31,815 nucleotides of DNA from Chara braunii (GCA_003427395.1 BFEA01000131.1:2125785-2157599); one strand, 5' to 3'; counted from the first letter of the stretch, positions 9,443 through 19,969 are shown. Notes: generated by a model not told the origin, from the letters alone. Program-made: numbers and translations.

Positions 9443-11607
9443 AGTTTCTTCTAACAGTTGTAACAATCTACCCGATTGACAGGGAAAACCTGTTCAAGAT
9501 GCGAAATCTTAAGTTCTATGGACGCCCGCTCCAATTCAGTCCATGGGTGCCCCAGAACCCCGTCACATCCGACCAACGCCGGGAACAGCTGATGAATAAT
9601 CACTTCTGGGTCGAGCTTAGATTTGCACCGCTATGTGTCCAGGGCGCGATCTTGGCCGATCTGCAGCAAATTGCGCCGGTTCTGGGGTACATAAACGACC
9701 TGCCTCAGGGCATCCCCAAGCGGGATGATTCGCTGTTGGTGGCTGTTGACTGGGAACCCAGCAAGGCCTTCCCTGTTAGTGGTCAATGGTTTTTCTCACA
9801 CGTCGGGCGCAACTGTGCGGTGCAAGTCAGCCACCCCCAGAAACCTCTTCTAACAGTTGTAACAATCTACCCGATTGACAGGGAAAACCTGCTCAAGATG
9901 CGAAATCTTAAGTTATATGGACGCCCGCTCCAATTCAGTCCATGGGTGCCCCAAAACCCCGTCACATCCGACCAACGCCGGGAACGACTGATGAATAATC
10001 ACTTATGGGTTGAGCTTAGATTTGCACCGCTATGTGTCCAGGGCGCGATCTTGGCCGACCTGCAGCAAATTGCGTCGGTTCTTGGGTACATAAACGACCT
10101 GCCTCAGGGCATCCCCAAGTGGGATGATTCGCTGTTGGTGGCTGTTGACTGGGAGCCCAGCAAGGCCTTCCCTGTTAGTGGTCAATGGTCTTTCTCAAAC
10201 GTCGGGCGCAACTATGCCGTGCAAGTAAGCCACCCCCAGGATCCCTGGTGCTACGCATGTAAAACTAGGGGGCACCTTTGCACGGACTCACTGTGTCCAT
10301 ACTACAAAAATACGCACACACAAGGGTGGGTACGCCCGCATCCAGAGGGACAGGGGAGGTGGGTTCCGGAGGATACTGCTTTGGAAGGACGGGTATTCCA
10401 CAGAACATTCATCAGACGCCCTGGTGACTGGAGATGGGAAGGGCAGGGGCACCCATCTCCCTCACTTGCCGTGGGTAGGGAGGGTCACCCTCGGGGAAGA
10501 CAGGTGAAACCCGCAGGGAGACAAAGCCCGTCACAGACAGGCACGCAACCTCAAAGCAGTCCGCAGCAGGAAAGTCAGTTAAGACACTGGCAAAAACCCC
10601 AATATGACACAACGGTCAAAACCAAAGATCAACAGCACAACACTGCCCCTGCCACGCACGATACTCTGCAATGCAATCCGAAGCACATCCAGGCCCGACA
10701 CCAACAGGCACAGCAGCCACCACTGTTGGAGACAGTACCACAGCAAGGGCGCGTATTTGCACAGTCGGAAAACACGAAAGTCACCACACAACCACGACTG
10801 CAATCACAAGCGGCCCCCTCCCCAAACGAGACACAGCAGCAGCAGTCTCAACCAGGCATGAGGCCTGCCCCAAAGAACGATGCAGGCCAACCACCAGCTC
10901 CTCCCACCCATCAACAGAAGACAAGCATACAGGAGGAAGGTCGGAAGGCCACACAACAGCCCACTCAACAGCAGCATAGACCTGCACCGTTGCCCAGGGA
11001 AGCCAGGATGGCAGAAGACGAAACAAGGAGAAGATACCTCCTGCAGTGGCAGGCCAAAGTTGACAAAGCCTGCCTGCGCCATGACGAGGGGAAAAAAGAA
11101 CAGGGCCACCTGGAACTGCTCCCACAAGAAGGGAGGCCTACAGCATTTGACCCTCCAGCGCCTTCCACGCGGGAGACGGTGCAGTCATCTCCAGCTCCTG
11201 ATCATGGCCCGACTAGGGAGGACACAAACAATGGTACGTCATTGGTGGTAAAAGACGTCGTGGGGAAGCAAGAACAGCCTGCCCCGTACTCCAACCCCGT
11301 TTCCATGGAAGGAATTGAGATACTCACTGACAGCCCGATGGGATGCCTGCACATGGACCAAGCTGGCCCACAAGCCGGGCCGGCGGACTCAGATGCATCT
11401 GAAGGATTGATCCCGATGGAACCCGTGAACTTCCCTCCGGGCCCTCACAGACTGACCTCAGGCCTGATCATAGGCCTGCCAGCAGGGCCACAGTACACAA
11501 CCGAGATGGACCACGCCATGCAAAACAGGCTAAGATGCAATATACTTGGGGCCACATACACATCTGGGCTCTACCCCCAACTTTCTGTAACGGGGGAGTT
11601 CCTATGA
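9370..11607 (+). pseudogene. LINE-A ORF1: gag-like RNA-binding protein, N-terminal part
   Basis: The open frame of 745 codons starts at an ATG inside the foldback, so the first ~26 residues are probably not native. Residues ~27-159 and ~160-292 are two near-identical tandem copies of one domain (about ten differences), containing FYGRPLQFSPW and HFWVELRF. This resembles the DUF4283-type gag domain of plant LINE ORF1. A zinc knuckle follows (CYACKTRGHLCTDSLC, residues ~296-311), with the variant spacing CX2CX4HX6C. The remaining ~430 residues are Gln/Pro-rich and look disordered. ORF1 proteins bind element RNA and form the ribonucleoprotein. The frame ends at TGA (11605) but continues in the same frame after a second stop at 11620. 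Confidence 0.85.
9448..10245 (+). repeat. 399-bp in-frame tandem duplication within ORF1
   Basis: Units 9448-9846 and 9847-10245 begin CTTCTAACAGTTGTAACA and are nearly identical over the whole length. The offset of 399 equals 133 codons, so the frame is kept. The low divergence implies a recent event compared with the age suggested by the element's stops. Confidence 0.95.
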
Positions 11608-13306
11608 CCTGCCTGCACGTAGATGCTACAGAATGTTCCTGCCTCCTTGGAAGCAGCCCCCCCTGCGTGTGGGACCGAAGTGCAGATGGTAGACGAGGAG
11701 GCTACCCTGAAAGACCGGGAGGACCAGGACAGAGGAACGCAGGAATGCAGTAGCAAGTCTGGCCTGAGGCGCAATACAAAAGAAAGGAAAGTGTGGGCCG
11801 GATTGAAGGTTATCACGGATACAGTCCTCATGGGCCTCTTGACCCAAGGAGGCCAAATGAATATTCCCCCCCTTCATTGGGAGAATATTCGGAGAGCCTT
11901 CATGTGCACTGCATCGATCACACGCTATATCGACGGTTTCGATGACCCGTCTATGATAAACTGGCAGGGAGTGGCCAGCATGATCAGAGACACAGTGTAC
12001 AAGCTCAGAGAAAAAGTCAGAAACACAAAAAATAGGGTTGTTCAGGCAGCGCTCGTGACCGCAAACAGATTGCCCACGCTCACAGACACAGCTGATCATC
12101 GGAATCGTGAACCAGTTGAAACAGCTGAAATACTGTGGGATGGTATCACCTGGCCACCTGTGATTGTACAGGAGTTGGGGACTGTCATGGGGGGTAGCCA
12201 ACACAACACGGCTCTGGCCACTTTGGGCCCTGACGAGTTAGTGCCAAAGCACCTCCTCAGACCCCTTCTCCATATCAAAGACGCCCCGGAACAGAAGGAG
12301 ACAGGTCGGATGCAGAAGTCTGGCGCACGGGCCCCGTCTCACTGCCCTGACACTCTCACCGACCGTAAGGCATTGGCGGTCGATGCCGAAACAAACGAAC
12401 AATCTGATGATAGTGGTCATAATTCTGACTTGGACGACAGTGCTCATGGTTCTCTGTCAGACTTTGAATGGGACATTTTGGACTCAGAGGATATGCCCTT
12501 CACCCCGGTGGCCAGCCTCCTCGCCCCCTGCCCTGAAGGCAATAAGCCCCAACAACAACCGCACTATCTTCAGGATAACGGGATAACAATGGATGGGGAG
12601 CTGGGTATGCCCAGGCCGCCACCCGACCAATCACAGCAGACACAAATAGAGGGTACAAAGGATCAGGGATCTGGGACGAAACCCACAGACCAGAAAAAAC
12701 TAGTTTGCATTAATGATCATCTGGCCACCCCGACCGGACCAGAAAAAACTAGTTTGCATTAATGATCATCTGGCCACCCCGACCGGACCCCACCCCCCTA
12801 TAATCTGGTCTGCAGGGGTCGTGGTTCTGCCAATTAGACGAATGGAGACGGACGCACAGTGGCAATTGGGGCTTCGCCCTTACCCGCTGAGGGTTCCTAA
12901 GCTTGCCTCCAAGCAAATCGACATCCCGCAGGGGCTCACGCTACAGGGATGGAGGGGTTCACAGCGCCTTACCAGGAACGACCTCAAATGGCACATGGCC
13001 CAAGATGGAGATTGCGATGCTATGGGCACAGTATTCCCGCAGGATCTGCCATTTCCAAAAGGAGTGACTCCCATTCTACTCCTGTACCCTCACACCTCAC
13101 AGACTCCACAGATTGGGGCTAATTTGCAGTGGATGACACAACACCAGATTAAGAACATGCCAACAACAAAATTGAGATCCAATGCGACCTGGAATGCGGA
13201 GGAACAGATCCTCTTCCTCTGCATTATCTTGGGGGATGCAATGCTGGAAGCCTATCAGCAGTGGGATGACCCACCGTTTGTGAAACACCTCCAGATCACA
13301 CAGTAA
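11608..13306 (+). pseudogene. LINE-A ORF1 downstream region (same frame, frameshifted once)
   Basis: From ATG 11623 an open frame of 379 codons reads in the same frame as ORF1, separated from it by only two stops (TGA 11605, TAG 11620). It ends at 12762 because a 49-bp duplication shifts the frame. The reading continues in the next frame through 13306 (TAA). Visible features are a helical segment (residues ~80-160, containing LREKVRNTKNRVVQ), an acidic stretch (SDDSGHNSDLDDS, about residue 265) and a C-terminal part rich in Trp and aromatic residues. No family is recognised. The simplest explanation is one very long ORF1 polyprotein in the ancestor. A separate middle ORF is the alternative. 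Confidence 0.65.
12688..12785 (+). repeat. 49-bp perfect tandem duplication
   Basis: Units 12688-12736 and 12737-12785 are identical. Because 49 is not a multiple of three, the copy shifts the frame: the peptide DQKKLVCINDHLATPTGP appears in both reading frames on either side. This single event truncates the ORF at 12762. Confidence 0.95.
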
Positions 13307-13348
13307 AATAAGACGCAAAGCCCGAAGTAATAAAGGACAACTGTTCTG

Positions 13349-16300
13349 ATGGCAGCTCAGACCCCTATCCTTAGCCACGGTGGCTCGACGCAGGGGGGTC
13401 CCTCCCAGGACCCCCCTATTCGTCCCTGCCCCATCCCCCTGCGTCCGGCCCCCCCACTAAGAAATCCTCCACAGTGGGCCAAAAAGGTGATGGAGGCTGA
13501 CCTTGACATCAGATCAATCAACGTCAACGGGCTGGCTCAATCAAACGAACAGAAACGAAAGGCAATTTGGAACCTCATCTCTCAAGACACAAAAGGGAAG
13601 TGGCCAGATGCAATAGCAGTGCAAGAGACCCACCTCACAACCTCTCCGACGCACCGGGCCAGAGCCAACCATGTGTGGCCCTACACCTCGTACGCGGCCC
13701 CGGCACGCGCTGCAGGCTCCACTGGAGTTGCTATATGGCTTCACCCAACGTCCAGAATCACCCCAATTCAAGCCGAATGGGACAGGGTGGACGGGAGATG
13801 GGTCTGGCTCAAAGCCGCTTTTGGAACGGAAACACTCTACCTGGTGAGCATTTATGCTCCCAACGAACCGGCCCACAAAGTGGCCTTCTTTGACTCACTC
13901 CAACAGCTACTTCCCAGGAACGCTCCCGTAATAATGATGGGAGATTTTAACACAACACCTGATCCTTTTTTGGACAGAAGGTCCTCATCACAGAATCAGC
14001 AACACCACCACACGCACATTGGCCCGGATGTAGCAGCCTTGGGACACCTTATGGCCGATCTCGATCTTACAGACTCATACCGGCTGCTGCACCCAACCAA
14101 AAGGGCCTACACATGTGTTAGAGCCAGGGGAGCCACCGGTGTCGCAAACTCAACAACGAAAAAAATTCCCAGAATTAAATAATCATTCTATAGTAGAATT
14201 ACAATCTAAATTTTAAATTTTAATTCCATCTTAAAAAATGTCATTCCAATTTTAAAAATTTTCATCATATTTGCAAACTTTCATTCCAAGAATAGGGTAT
14301 GCCTTCTTATTTGGACTGCGTGCTAGAGATGGAATGAAAGTCTGGATGAGTTCATGAAATATTTTAATTGGACTCTCATTCTAAGAAAGGATTTCCAGTC
14401 ATAAATAGGTTAATCCAATCTAAATTAGAAGATATTTGTCGAAGTAGAATGAAAATTTAATTAAAACATTTCATAAACTCGTCCAGACTTTCATTCCATC
14501 TTGAACAAATAGATGTAGTTGGAAGGGAAAGCTCATATTTAGACGGGAAGTTATCAAATAAAACTGAAAATTTTAGAATTGGACGAACATTGGAATGATA
14601 ATTTACAAATATGAAGGATTTTTTTTTATGGAATGTTTTTTTAACTTTCATTTCTCGTGGAAATTTTTCTGTTGAAGAATAGATTTGGGTCTCATATCTG
14701 AGGAGTTGGGGGGACTCCTTACAGTGGCGGACATCTGCACAATATCGCCATGCTGGTCCTTTGACTATAGGATGACGGTTCTTGGCCTGTCCTTCCACTC
14801 ACATATCACCAAGGGTCCGGGGTACTTTAGGTTTAACTCCTCCCTCCTCACTCACCTCTCCTTTCAGAACACGGTCAAGGACTTCTGGGCATACTGGTCT
14901 GCCCAAAAACCAGTGGATGGCAACCTGGTGGATTGGTTCAATAACGGAATAGCACAACTCTGGGAGAGGGTCAAAAAGTACTCCATTAAGCATGCGAGGG
15001 AACGTAAAGCGGCCCTGGATAACCTGCTGGCCTATCTGAAAGAATGTGGCATTCATCTCATGGACAATCCTCTAGATGTAGACACCTTCTACACTCTCCA
15101 AAGAGCACGGCTCCAACTGCAAGATCATCTTGACGCCCAGGCTCAGAAATGGAAAATTCTAGCACGTATCTCCAAAGATGCAATTGAAGGTATGATGACC
15201 AAATTTTTTTTCAGAAAGGTTAAAGCACAAGGAAGGCAAAGTACGGCGGCTTCCCTCAGACGCCCTTTTGACAATGCTCTGCCGCCAGCAACCAATTCCT
15301 ATAGCATAGCCGAATATGCCTCGTCCTACTATCAGAGGCTCTTCACTTATGAAACCGATCAGCACCCGTCTCACATCCTACAGACGGCACGGGATGCCCT
15401 TATCAATGCTATTCCATCAAAGCTCACCACAATCAAAAGGGAGGCGATGGAAAAACCCGTTCTCGAAAGCGAGATGCTGCAGGCCCTGATGGATATGGAT
15501 GATGAAAAAACACCGGGGTTGGACTCCTTTCCCAAGGAGTTTTGGGTGCATTTTTTGGACACCTTCCATACCGATTTCTGCCTGTATGTGAATCCGGTCT
15601 TCAGGGAAGAGACCTTTGGGGGAATGATAGGGCAAGGAGTGACAACTCTGTTATACAAGAAAGGTGACAAAGAGGAGATCCGTAATTACAGACCGATCAC
15701 TCTCCTCCCGGTACCCTATACAATGGTGGCCAAGGTCTGGGCCAATAGACTTTTGCCCCACTTGCCAAACATCATCCATCCCGACCAGTCGGGATTTATG
15801 CCATATAGGAATATCCAGGATAATATTCTGCTGGTCAATGAGACCATCAGATATGCGAGACAGAGACGGGTAGACGCTGCAATACTCTTTATTGACTTCG
15901 AAAAAGCGTATGACCATGTCGACTGGGATTTTTTGGAGCTGTGCTCACAAAAAATGAGCTTTGGACCGACATTCAGAAAATGGGTGAACATATTTCACCG
16001 TACAGCGACCACTAACATAATGATGAATGGACACCTTGCCCCTCCGATCCAGCTACAGAGATCAGTTAGGCAAGGTGACCCCATAGCACCGATGCTCTTC
16101 GTCCTCATCATGGAGGCTCTTGCTGCCATGATTCGAGCCAACCCGAATATACAATGAATTGAGGTAGAAGAGTTGCCCCCCCACCTCATTCCGATCACAT
16201 CCATTTTCGCGGACGACCTCACTGTTCTGTTCAAAGCTAACCAAGCATCTTTTCAGGCGTTGGCACACACGATACACTTGTTTGAGGTGGCAGCTGATAT

Positions 16301-17739
16301 GAGAGTCAACTAGGGAACAAAAACGGAAGGGTGGTGGTTGTGTAAGAAGAACAACCCCCCACCTCACACCCCGTGGGTGGACTGGAAGCCCAAGGAGGCC
16401 GCTATTACAGTCCTGGGGGTGGACCTTACATCGTTGGGCCCGCCCCGGGACCATGGTGACAAACTAGTAGAAATGACAATCCGTCGAATGGGGACATGGA
16501 AAACGGCCCACACATCATTGGTTGGTAGGGCGCTTGCACTGAACAACTCGATCTTCGCAGCGATATGGTATAAAGTGGCCTTCTGGCAGATGAGCCGTGG
16601 ACAACTCAGAAAATTGAGACGAGCAGCCGCAGCATACCTATAGCGTGAAGACCACGAAAAAATGGAATGTATCAAAAGAGTGGCATCGGATGTCGTAATA
16701 CAGCCACGGTCAAATGGGGGGCTTGGAATAATTGACCCTGAGAATGAAATAAAGGCGCTGGTTTTCAAGTTTCTCATTCGCCTGCTAATGGGCAACGACA
16801 TTCCATGGGAGCCATATGCACGTATTCAAATCTCCGCTCTGGGCCCACAAACTGAAAACAATAGCCAGGTGCACTCGTTCCAATGGCTGACCAACAAATA
16901 TTGGTCTATCCCAAACCCCCCGTGCATTCCACCTAATACCTCCCCCACTGGTTCCGCCAAATGGGACCTCGTGTCCGATCCCTTATGGACTTCATTCCTA
17001 AGGCTCTGGAGAGAACGGGGCCCATCCCAGAAACCGGTACCTCTGAGATGGGAGGAGATATGGAGGCAACCACTGTTTGGCAACCAGTATATTAAGGACA
17101 GCAATGATAACCCCTTCTCCTTGCAAAACCATTCGTGGTGGCTTCCTTGGGCGAAGAAAGGAATGTACACAATCAGGGATTTGTGGAACAGCCAAACTAA
17201 GTCATGGTACACAGCTCAGGAGCTCCGACCCACGTTGGCTCACGTTAGAAACATTGAGGAAGGCCTGCAAGCACTGCAGGAGGTCATCCCGTTGGCCTGG
17301 ATCTCTGTGTTGTTGCAGGGGCCAACGCGGTTGCAAGGGGATTGGGTTACGAAGGTCCAGGACCGGCCGCTCCCGATGGTTATCTATCTAGTGGAGAGAA
17401 TGGACGGTCGACAGGTGGGCCTTTCAAGCCTATATACCCCACCTGCCCGGGCAAAGATGGTCGCACCTAACCCGAGATGAAGAGCTCGACCACAATGCGC
17501 CCCCTTAGGGTCTAATGAGGGTATGCGTGGTGGATGAACTGAATAATGGCTGGGCCGTGTACGAACCTGCCACCCCAATCAGCCATCTGCCCTTCGACCC
17601 GCGGGAATGGGAGTGGGACATGGGAGGGGGAAGAAAACTTCAGGTATGGCAGTACATGGTCAAAAACGGGTACAGACAGGCCAGAAAACAAACACAGGTC
17701 CTCGCCCCGGGGGAGATACAAAGGCAGAAAAACAGATAG
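13349..17739 (+). pseudogene. LINE-A ORF2: APE endonuclease and reverse transcriptase
   Basis: It starts at ATG 13349, 42 bases after the preceding stop, and runs to the MITE at 14154, resuming at 14677. The endonuclease shows NVNGL, QETH, YAPNEP and GDFN, and RID is restored when the MITE is removed. The catalytic SDH motif has become SFDY (His to Tyr). The reverse transcriptase (15650-16230) shows NYRPITLLP, FIDFEKAYDHVDW, RQGDPIAPMLF and FADD. In-frame stops lie at 16155 (TGA), 16312 (TAG) and 16641 (TAG). Near 17410 the frame shifts, continuing as AFQAYIPHLPGQRW, then another TAG (17507), then an open frame to 17739. The zf-RVT tail seen in LINE-B is absent. The protein would nick target DNA and copy LINE RNA by target-primed reverse transcription. 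It is dead here. Confidence 0.93.
14154..14674 (+). mobile_element. Family-C MITE, copy C2 (521 bp, TSD AA)
   Basis: The element lies inside LINE-A ORF2. The left end is CAACGAAAAAAATTCCCAG and the reverse complement of the right end is CAACAGAAAAATTTCC. AA flanks it at 14152-14153 and 14675-14676. Excision of the element plus one AA gives codons GCA AAC TCA AGA ATA GAT, the expected ANSRID of the endonuclease, so the boundaries are exact. The sequence is closely similar to C1 and C3 along its length. It inserted after LINE-A did. Confidence 0.95.
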
Positions 17740-17940
17740 GCAGGCACACATGGAAGCAGACATGCAGGCAAACACGCATACAGACACACATGCAGACACA
17801 CAAACAATTTTATCTACTGACTGCGTGGTTGATTTGTTTTTATTTAAATCAATCAATCAATCAATCAATCAATTAATTATAATCAATCAATCTCCCTTTT
17901 TTTTGCTTTTTTTTTTTTTTTTTTTTTGTCCCTTTCAAGG
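17740..17940. repeat. Simple repeats at the LINE-A 3' junction
   Basis: CAGACACA/CAGGCA-type repeats (17740-17805) are followed by an (ATCA)n tract (17848-17892) and a T-run of over 20 bases (about 17907-17928). The TGTCC CTTTCAA GGACA hairpin straddles the end (17928-17944). The CAGACA-type repeats also occur after 21090, next to repeat G copy 2. Confidence 0.8.
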
Positions 17941-18043
17941 ACAGGTTGTGCATAGGCCAAGACTGGGTGCTCGGTCTAGGCCTAGGCCTAAGCCGCTGGC
18001 CGGGTCCAGGTATAGGCCCGGAGCCTTTTTCTTGCTGTTTCCC
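17941..18043. repeat. Repeat G, copy 1
   Basis: GCATAGGCCAAGACTGGGTG, then CTAGGCCTAAGCCGCTGGCC, then CTTTTTCTTGCTGTTT match blocks at 21048-21260 in diverged and rearranged order. An ambiguous base N follows at 18044. Function unknown. Confidence 0.6.
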
Positions 18044-18044
18044 N

Positions 18045-18118
<74 letters not shown>

Positions 18119-18232
18119 ATCTCGCGTACTTGCATCAAGGCGCCACCTTTGCGCATGTCAGTAACAATATTCAGTATCTTCAGTATCAGTATCTGGTACA
18201 CACACAGACAGAGAGAGAGACACACACACAGT

Positions 18233-18288
<56 letters not shown>
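18044..18288. repeat. N, (GA)n, unique spacer, (GATA)n-(GA)n
   Basis: A single N (18044) precedes about 72 bases of GA repeat (18045-18116). A 115-base spacer with short CA repeats follows, then GATA repeats (18233-18271) that pass into GA repeats (to 18288). A lone N at the edge of a long dinucleotide tract suggests an unresolved or compressed assembly gap. Confidence 0.9.
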
Positions 18289-18343
18289 CGGAAAAAGACG
18301 GAAAAAGAGGAGGAAGCGATGGAGAGAGAGACACAGGTAAGCT

Positions 18344-18738
18344 TCCTCCTTTTTTTTCCTTTTTTTTTCCTTTTTTTTTTTTCAAGACATGCGCTCCATA
18401 GCTACACGGTGCACCCTCGTCTCGGCTCGTGCCACTGGCGATGGCAGAGTCTTCACCGCACTCTCCGTCTGCCACACACCCACGCGCATGCACACACAGA
18501 TCCTTGTCCGCACGCTCTCTGTCACACCCACGCATACGCACACCCACGCATGCGCACACACACGCATGCGCACACACACGCAATCTCTTGCTCGCTCACT
18601 CTCGCTGACACACATGCACACACACACACACAGGCAAACTTAGTCCCATCTGTGTGTCTGTGTGTGAGAGAGAGCGAGAGAGAGAGTGAGCAAGAGTCTG
18701 TGGTGTGGCAATGAGAGAGAGAGAGAGCGACAGACAGA
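18344..18738. repeat. Polypyrimidine tract and CACACGCATG-type repeats
   Basis: A T/C-only tract (about 18346-18383) is followed by an unassigned ~110-base segment and then degenerate CACACGCATG units (18476-18632) and GA-rich sequence (18665-18735). Open frames across this stretch reflect repeat translation only. Confidence 0.8.
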
Positions 18739-18740
18739 CA

Positions 18741-18827
18741 ACCAAATGAGAATGAACTTCCCGCTAGCACATGGTCAGATGCGCCCGCCACGTTTTCTCA
18801 CATTTTGACAGTGGTGTGGCGATGCCC
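18741..18827 (+). mobile_element. Family-D mini-MITE M3, 5'-truncated
   Basis: It begins within the interior block (AAATGAGAATGAACTTCC) and runs through the CATGGTCAGATG block to the right terminus CAGTGGTGTGGCGATGCCC at 18827. The left TIR is absent and simple GA/CAGACA repeat sits in its place. M2 lacks the right end, so M2 and M3 are complementary truncations. Confidence 0.75.
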
Positions 18828-18914
18828 ACGGACCGCCCGCACCGAGGACCGAGTGCCAAACACGGGTGTGCCTGGATCTGACCGTGTTCTAGCAGAAAGT
18901 TCGTTCCGACCCAA

Positions 18915-19165
18915 AATGATTGCAAAATAAAATTGTTTTTTTTGTCTTTTGTTTTTTCTTTTGTCTTTTTTGTTTGTTTTTTTTCGGACCGACGCAAAAA
19001 GAAAGACACAGCAAAAAAAAAAAAAAAAAAAATCATGGGAAAAAAAAACGGAAAGTCTTTCCGGAAAAAAAAATACAAGTTTCGGAAACAAAACGAAAAC
19101 AAAAAAAAGGCAAAAAAGCAAAGAAAACGCACGCTAGAACGAAAAATAAATATATAATAAAAATA
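18915..19165. repeat. T-rich then A-rich low-complexity block
   Basis: About 60 bases of T-rich sequence (18934-18984) are followed by A-rich sequence with a run of about 20 A (19013-19032). The arms are loosely complementary. Frames here (Phe-rich on one side, Lys-rich on the other) are artefacts of the base composition. Confidence 0.8.
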
Positions 19166-19397
19166 AATAAAAAGGGGGCCGGACACAAATCGACACGGAA
19201 ATGCTATTCGACGGCGGGCATGCCGACGCCCACCGTGTTACCCGGCCCCATGGGCGCGCTCTCTCGTTTAGTGGCGCGCTGTGAACAATTCGGTACGCGC
19301 GCCACTCTGCACGCCCACCCGCCCTCGATCCCCTTCATCCGCTGGCCCGCATCAAAACTTCAACCCGATTCCGGCGCGCAGCGGAACACCGGCCTCC

Positions 19398-19640
19398 CCC
19401 CGCGGCTAATGCTGCTTAAGGGTTAGGACAAGTGACAGGCATGAGCTCTTGGGTTCAATCCTCCTTGGCCTCATATACCTTCATGGGCAAGCTTGGTGCT
19501 CGCCACCTACAGATAGGCCACTTGTCCCCCCGAGTGGCATTGAGTGGAGACTACCGATGTTCGTAGGGGGAGGCGGTCGGGGGCCAGGCACAGCGACTGG
19601 CCCATCGAAGAAGCTTGGTCCTGGTTGCTACCGCCAAGGG
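19398..19640 (+). mobile_element. SINE relic, tRNA-derived (copy 2)
   Basis: It aligns with the SINE at 23378 from the B box onward: GGTTCAATCC at 19452-19461, then CTTGGCCTCATATACCTTC, GGGCAAGCTTGG, CGCCACCTA, GATGTTCGTAGGGGGAGG and a GACTGGCC block. The tRNA-like head is diverged and the A box is no longer recognisable. A segment of the body (CATTGAG ... GGTCCTG) recurs at 19729-19825 as part of a tandem duplication. It is probably inactive. Confidence 0.75.
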
Positions 19641-19951
19641 TAAGGTCCCACTTGTGGCGATTAGGCGATTTTGACCTTCGATCTTCGCGATTTACGGTCA
19701 GTATCTCGTAATTCGTGGAAGTGCGATGCATTGAGCGGAGCGGTGACTGCTGATGTTCGTAGGGGGAGGCGGTCGGGGGCCAGGCACAACGACTGGCCCA
19801 TTGAAGAAGCTCGGTCCTGTTTGCTACAGTCGGGGGCAAGGTCCCACTTGTGCCAATTAGGCGATTTTTACCGTCGATCTTTGCGATGTACGGTCAATAT
19901 CTCTTAGTTTGTGCAATGCAAGTGGGACCTAGCCCCCGATATCGTAGCAGG
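19538..19951. repeat. 196-bp tandem duplication ending in a hairpin
   Basis: Unit 1 (from about 19538) and unit 2 (from about 19731) share GATGTTCGTAGGGGGAGGCG, AAGGTCCCACTTGTG and ATTAGGCGATTTT at an offset of 196. The unit includes part of the SINE body plus flanking DNA. Downstream of unit 2, 19920-19951 is the inverted complement of 19824-19852 (GGGGGCAAGGTCCCACTT against AAGTGGGACCTAGCCCCC), giving a stem with a ~65-nt loop. Confidence 0.8.
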
Positions 19952-19969
19952 TGTGGGTTGCAGCTCCGA

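Larger units (their letters stand above)
9448..17739 (+). mobile_element. LINE-A, L1-type non-LTR retrotransposon, defective
   Basis: A plus-strand element encoding a gag-like ORF1 with a zinc knuckle, a same-frame downstream region, and ORF2 with APE endonuclease and reverse transcriptase. Its 5' end is truncated at or near the foldback. Its 3' end stops inside the region that is followed by the zf-RVT domain in LINE-B, where it runs into CAGACA- and ATCA-type simple repeats, with no UTR or poly(A). A family-C MITE interrupts ORF2 at 14154-14674. A 399-bp duplication, a 49-bp duplication, several stops and a frameshift make it non-functional. LINE-A and LINE-B share domain order but are clearly different families. 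Confidence 0.93.

Noticed and set aside
17546-18241. 231-codon open frame
   Set aside because: It overlaps the LINE-A tail in another frame and continues through T-runs, an N and (GA)n repeat.
18920-19426. 168-codon open frame
   Set aside because: Its sequence is Phe-rich then Lys-rich because it translates a T-run and A-run. There is no independent support.
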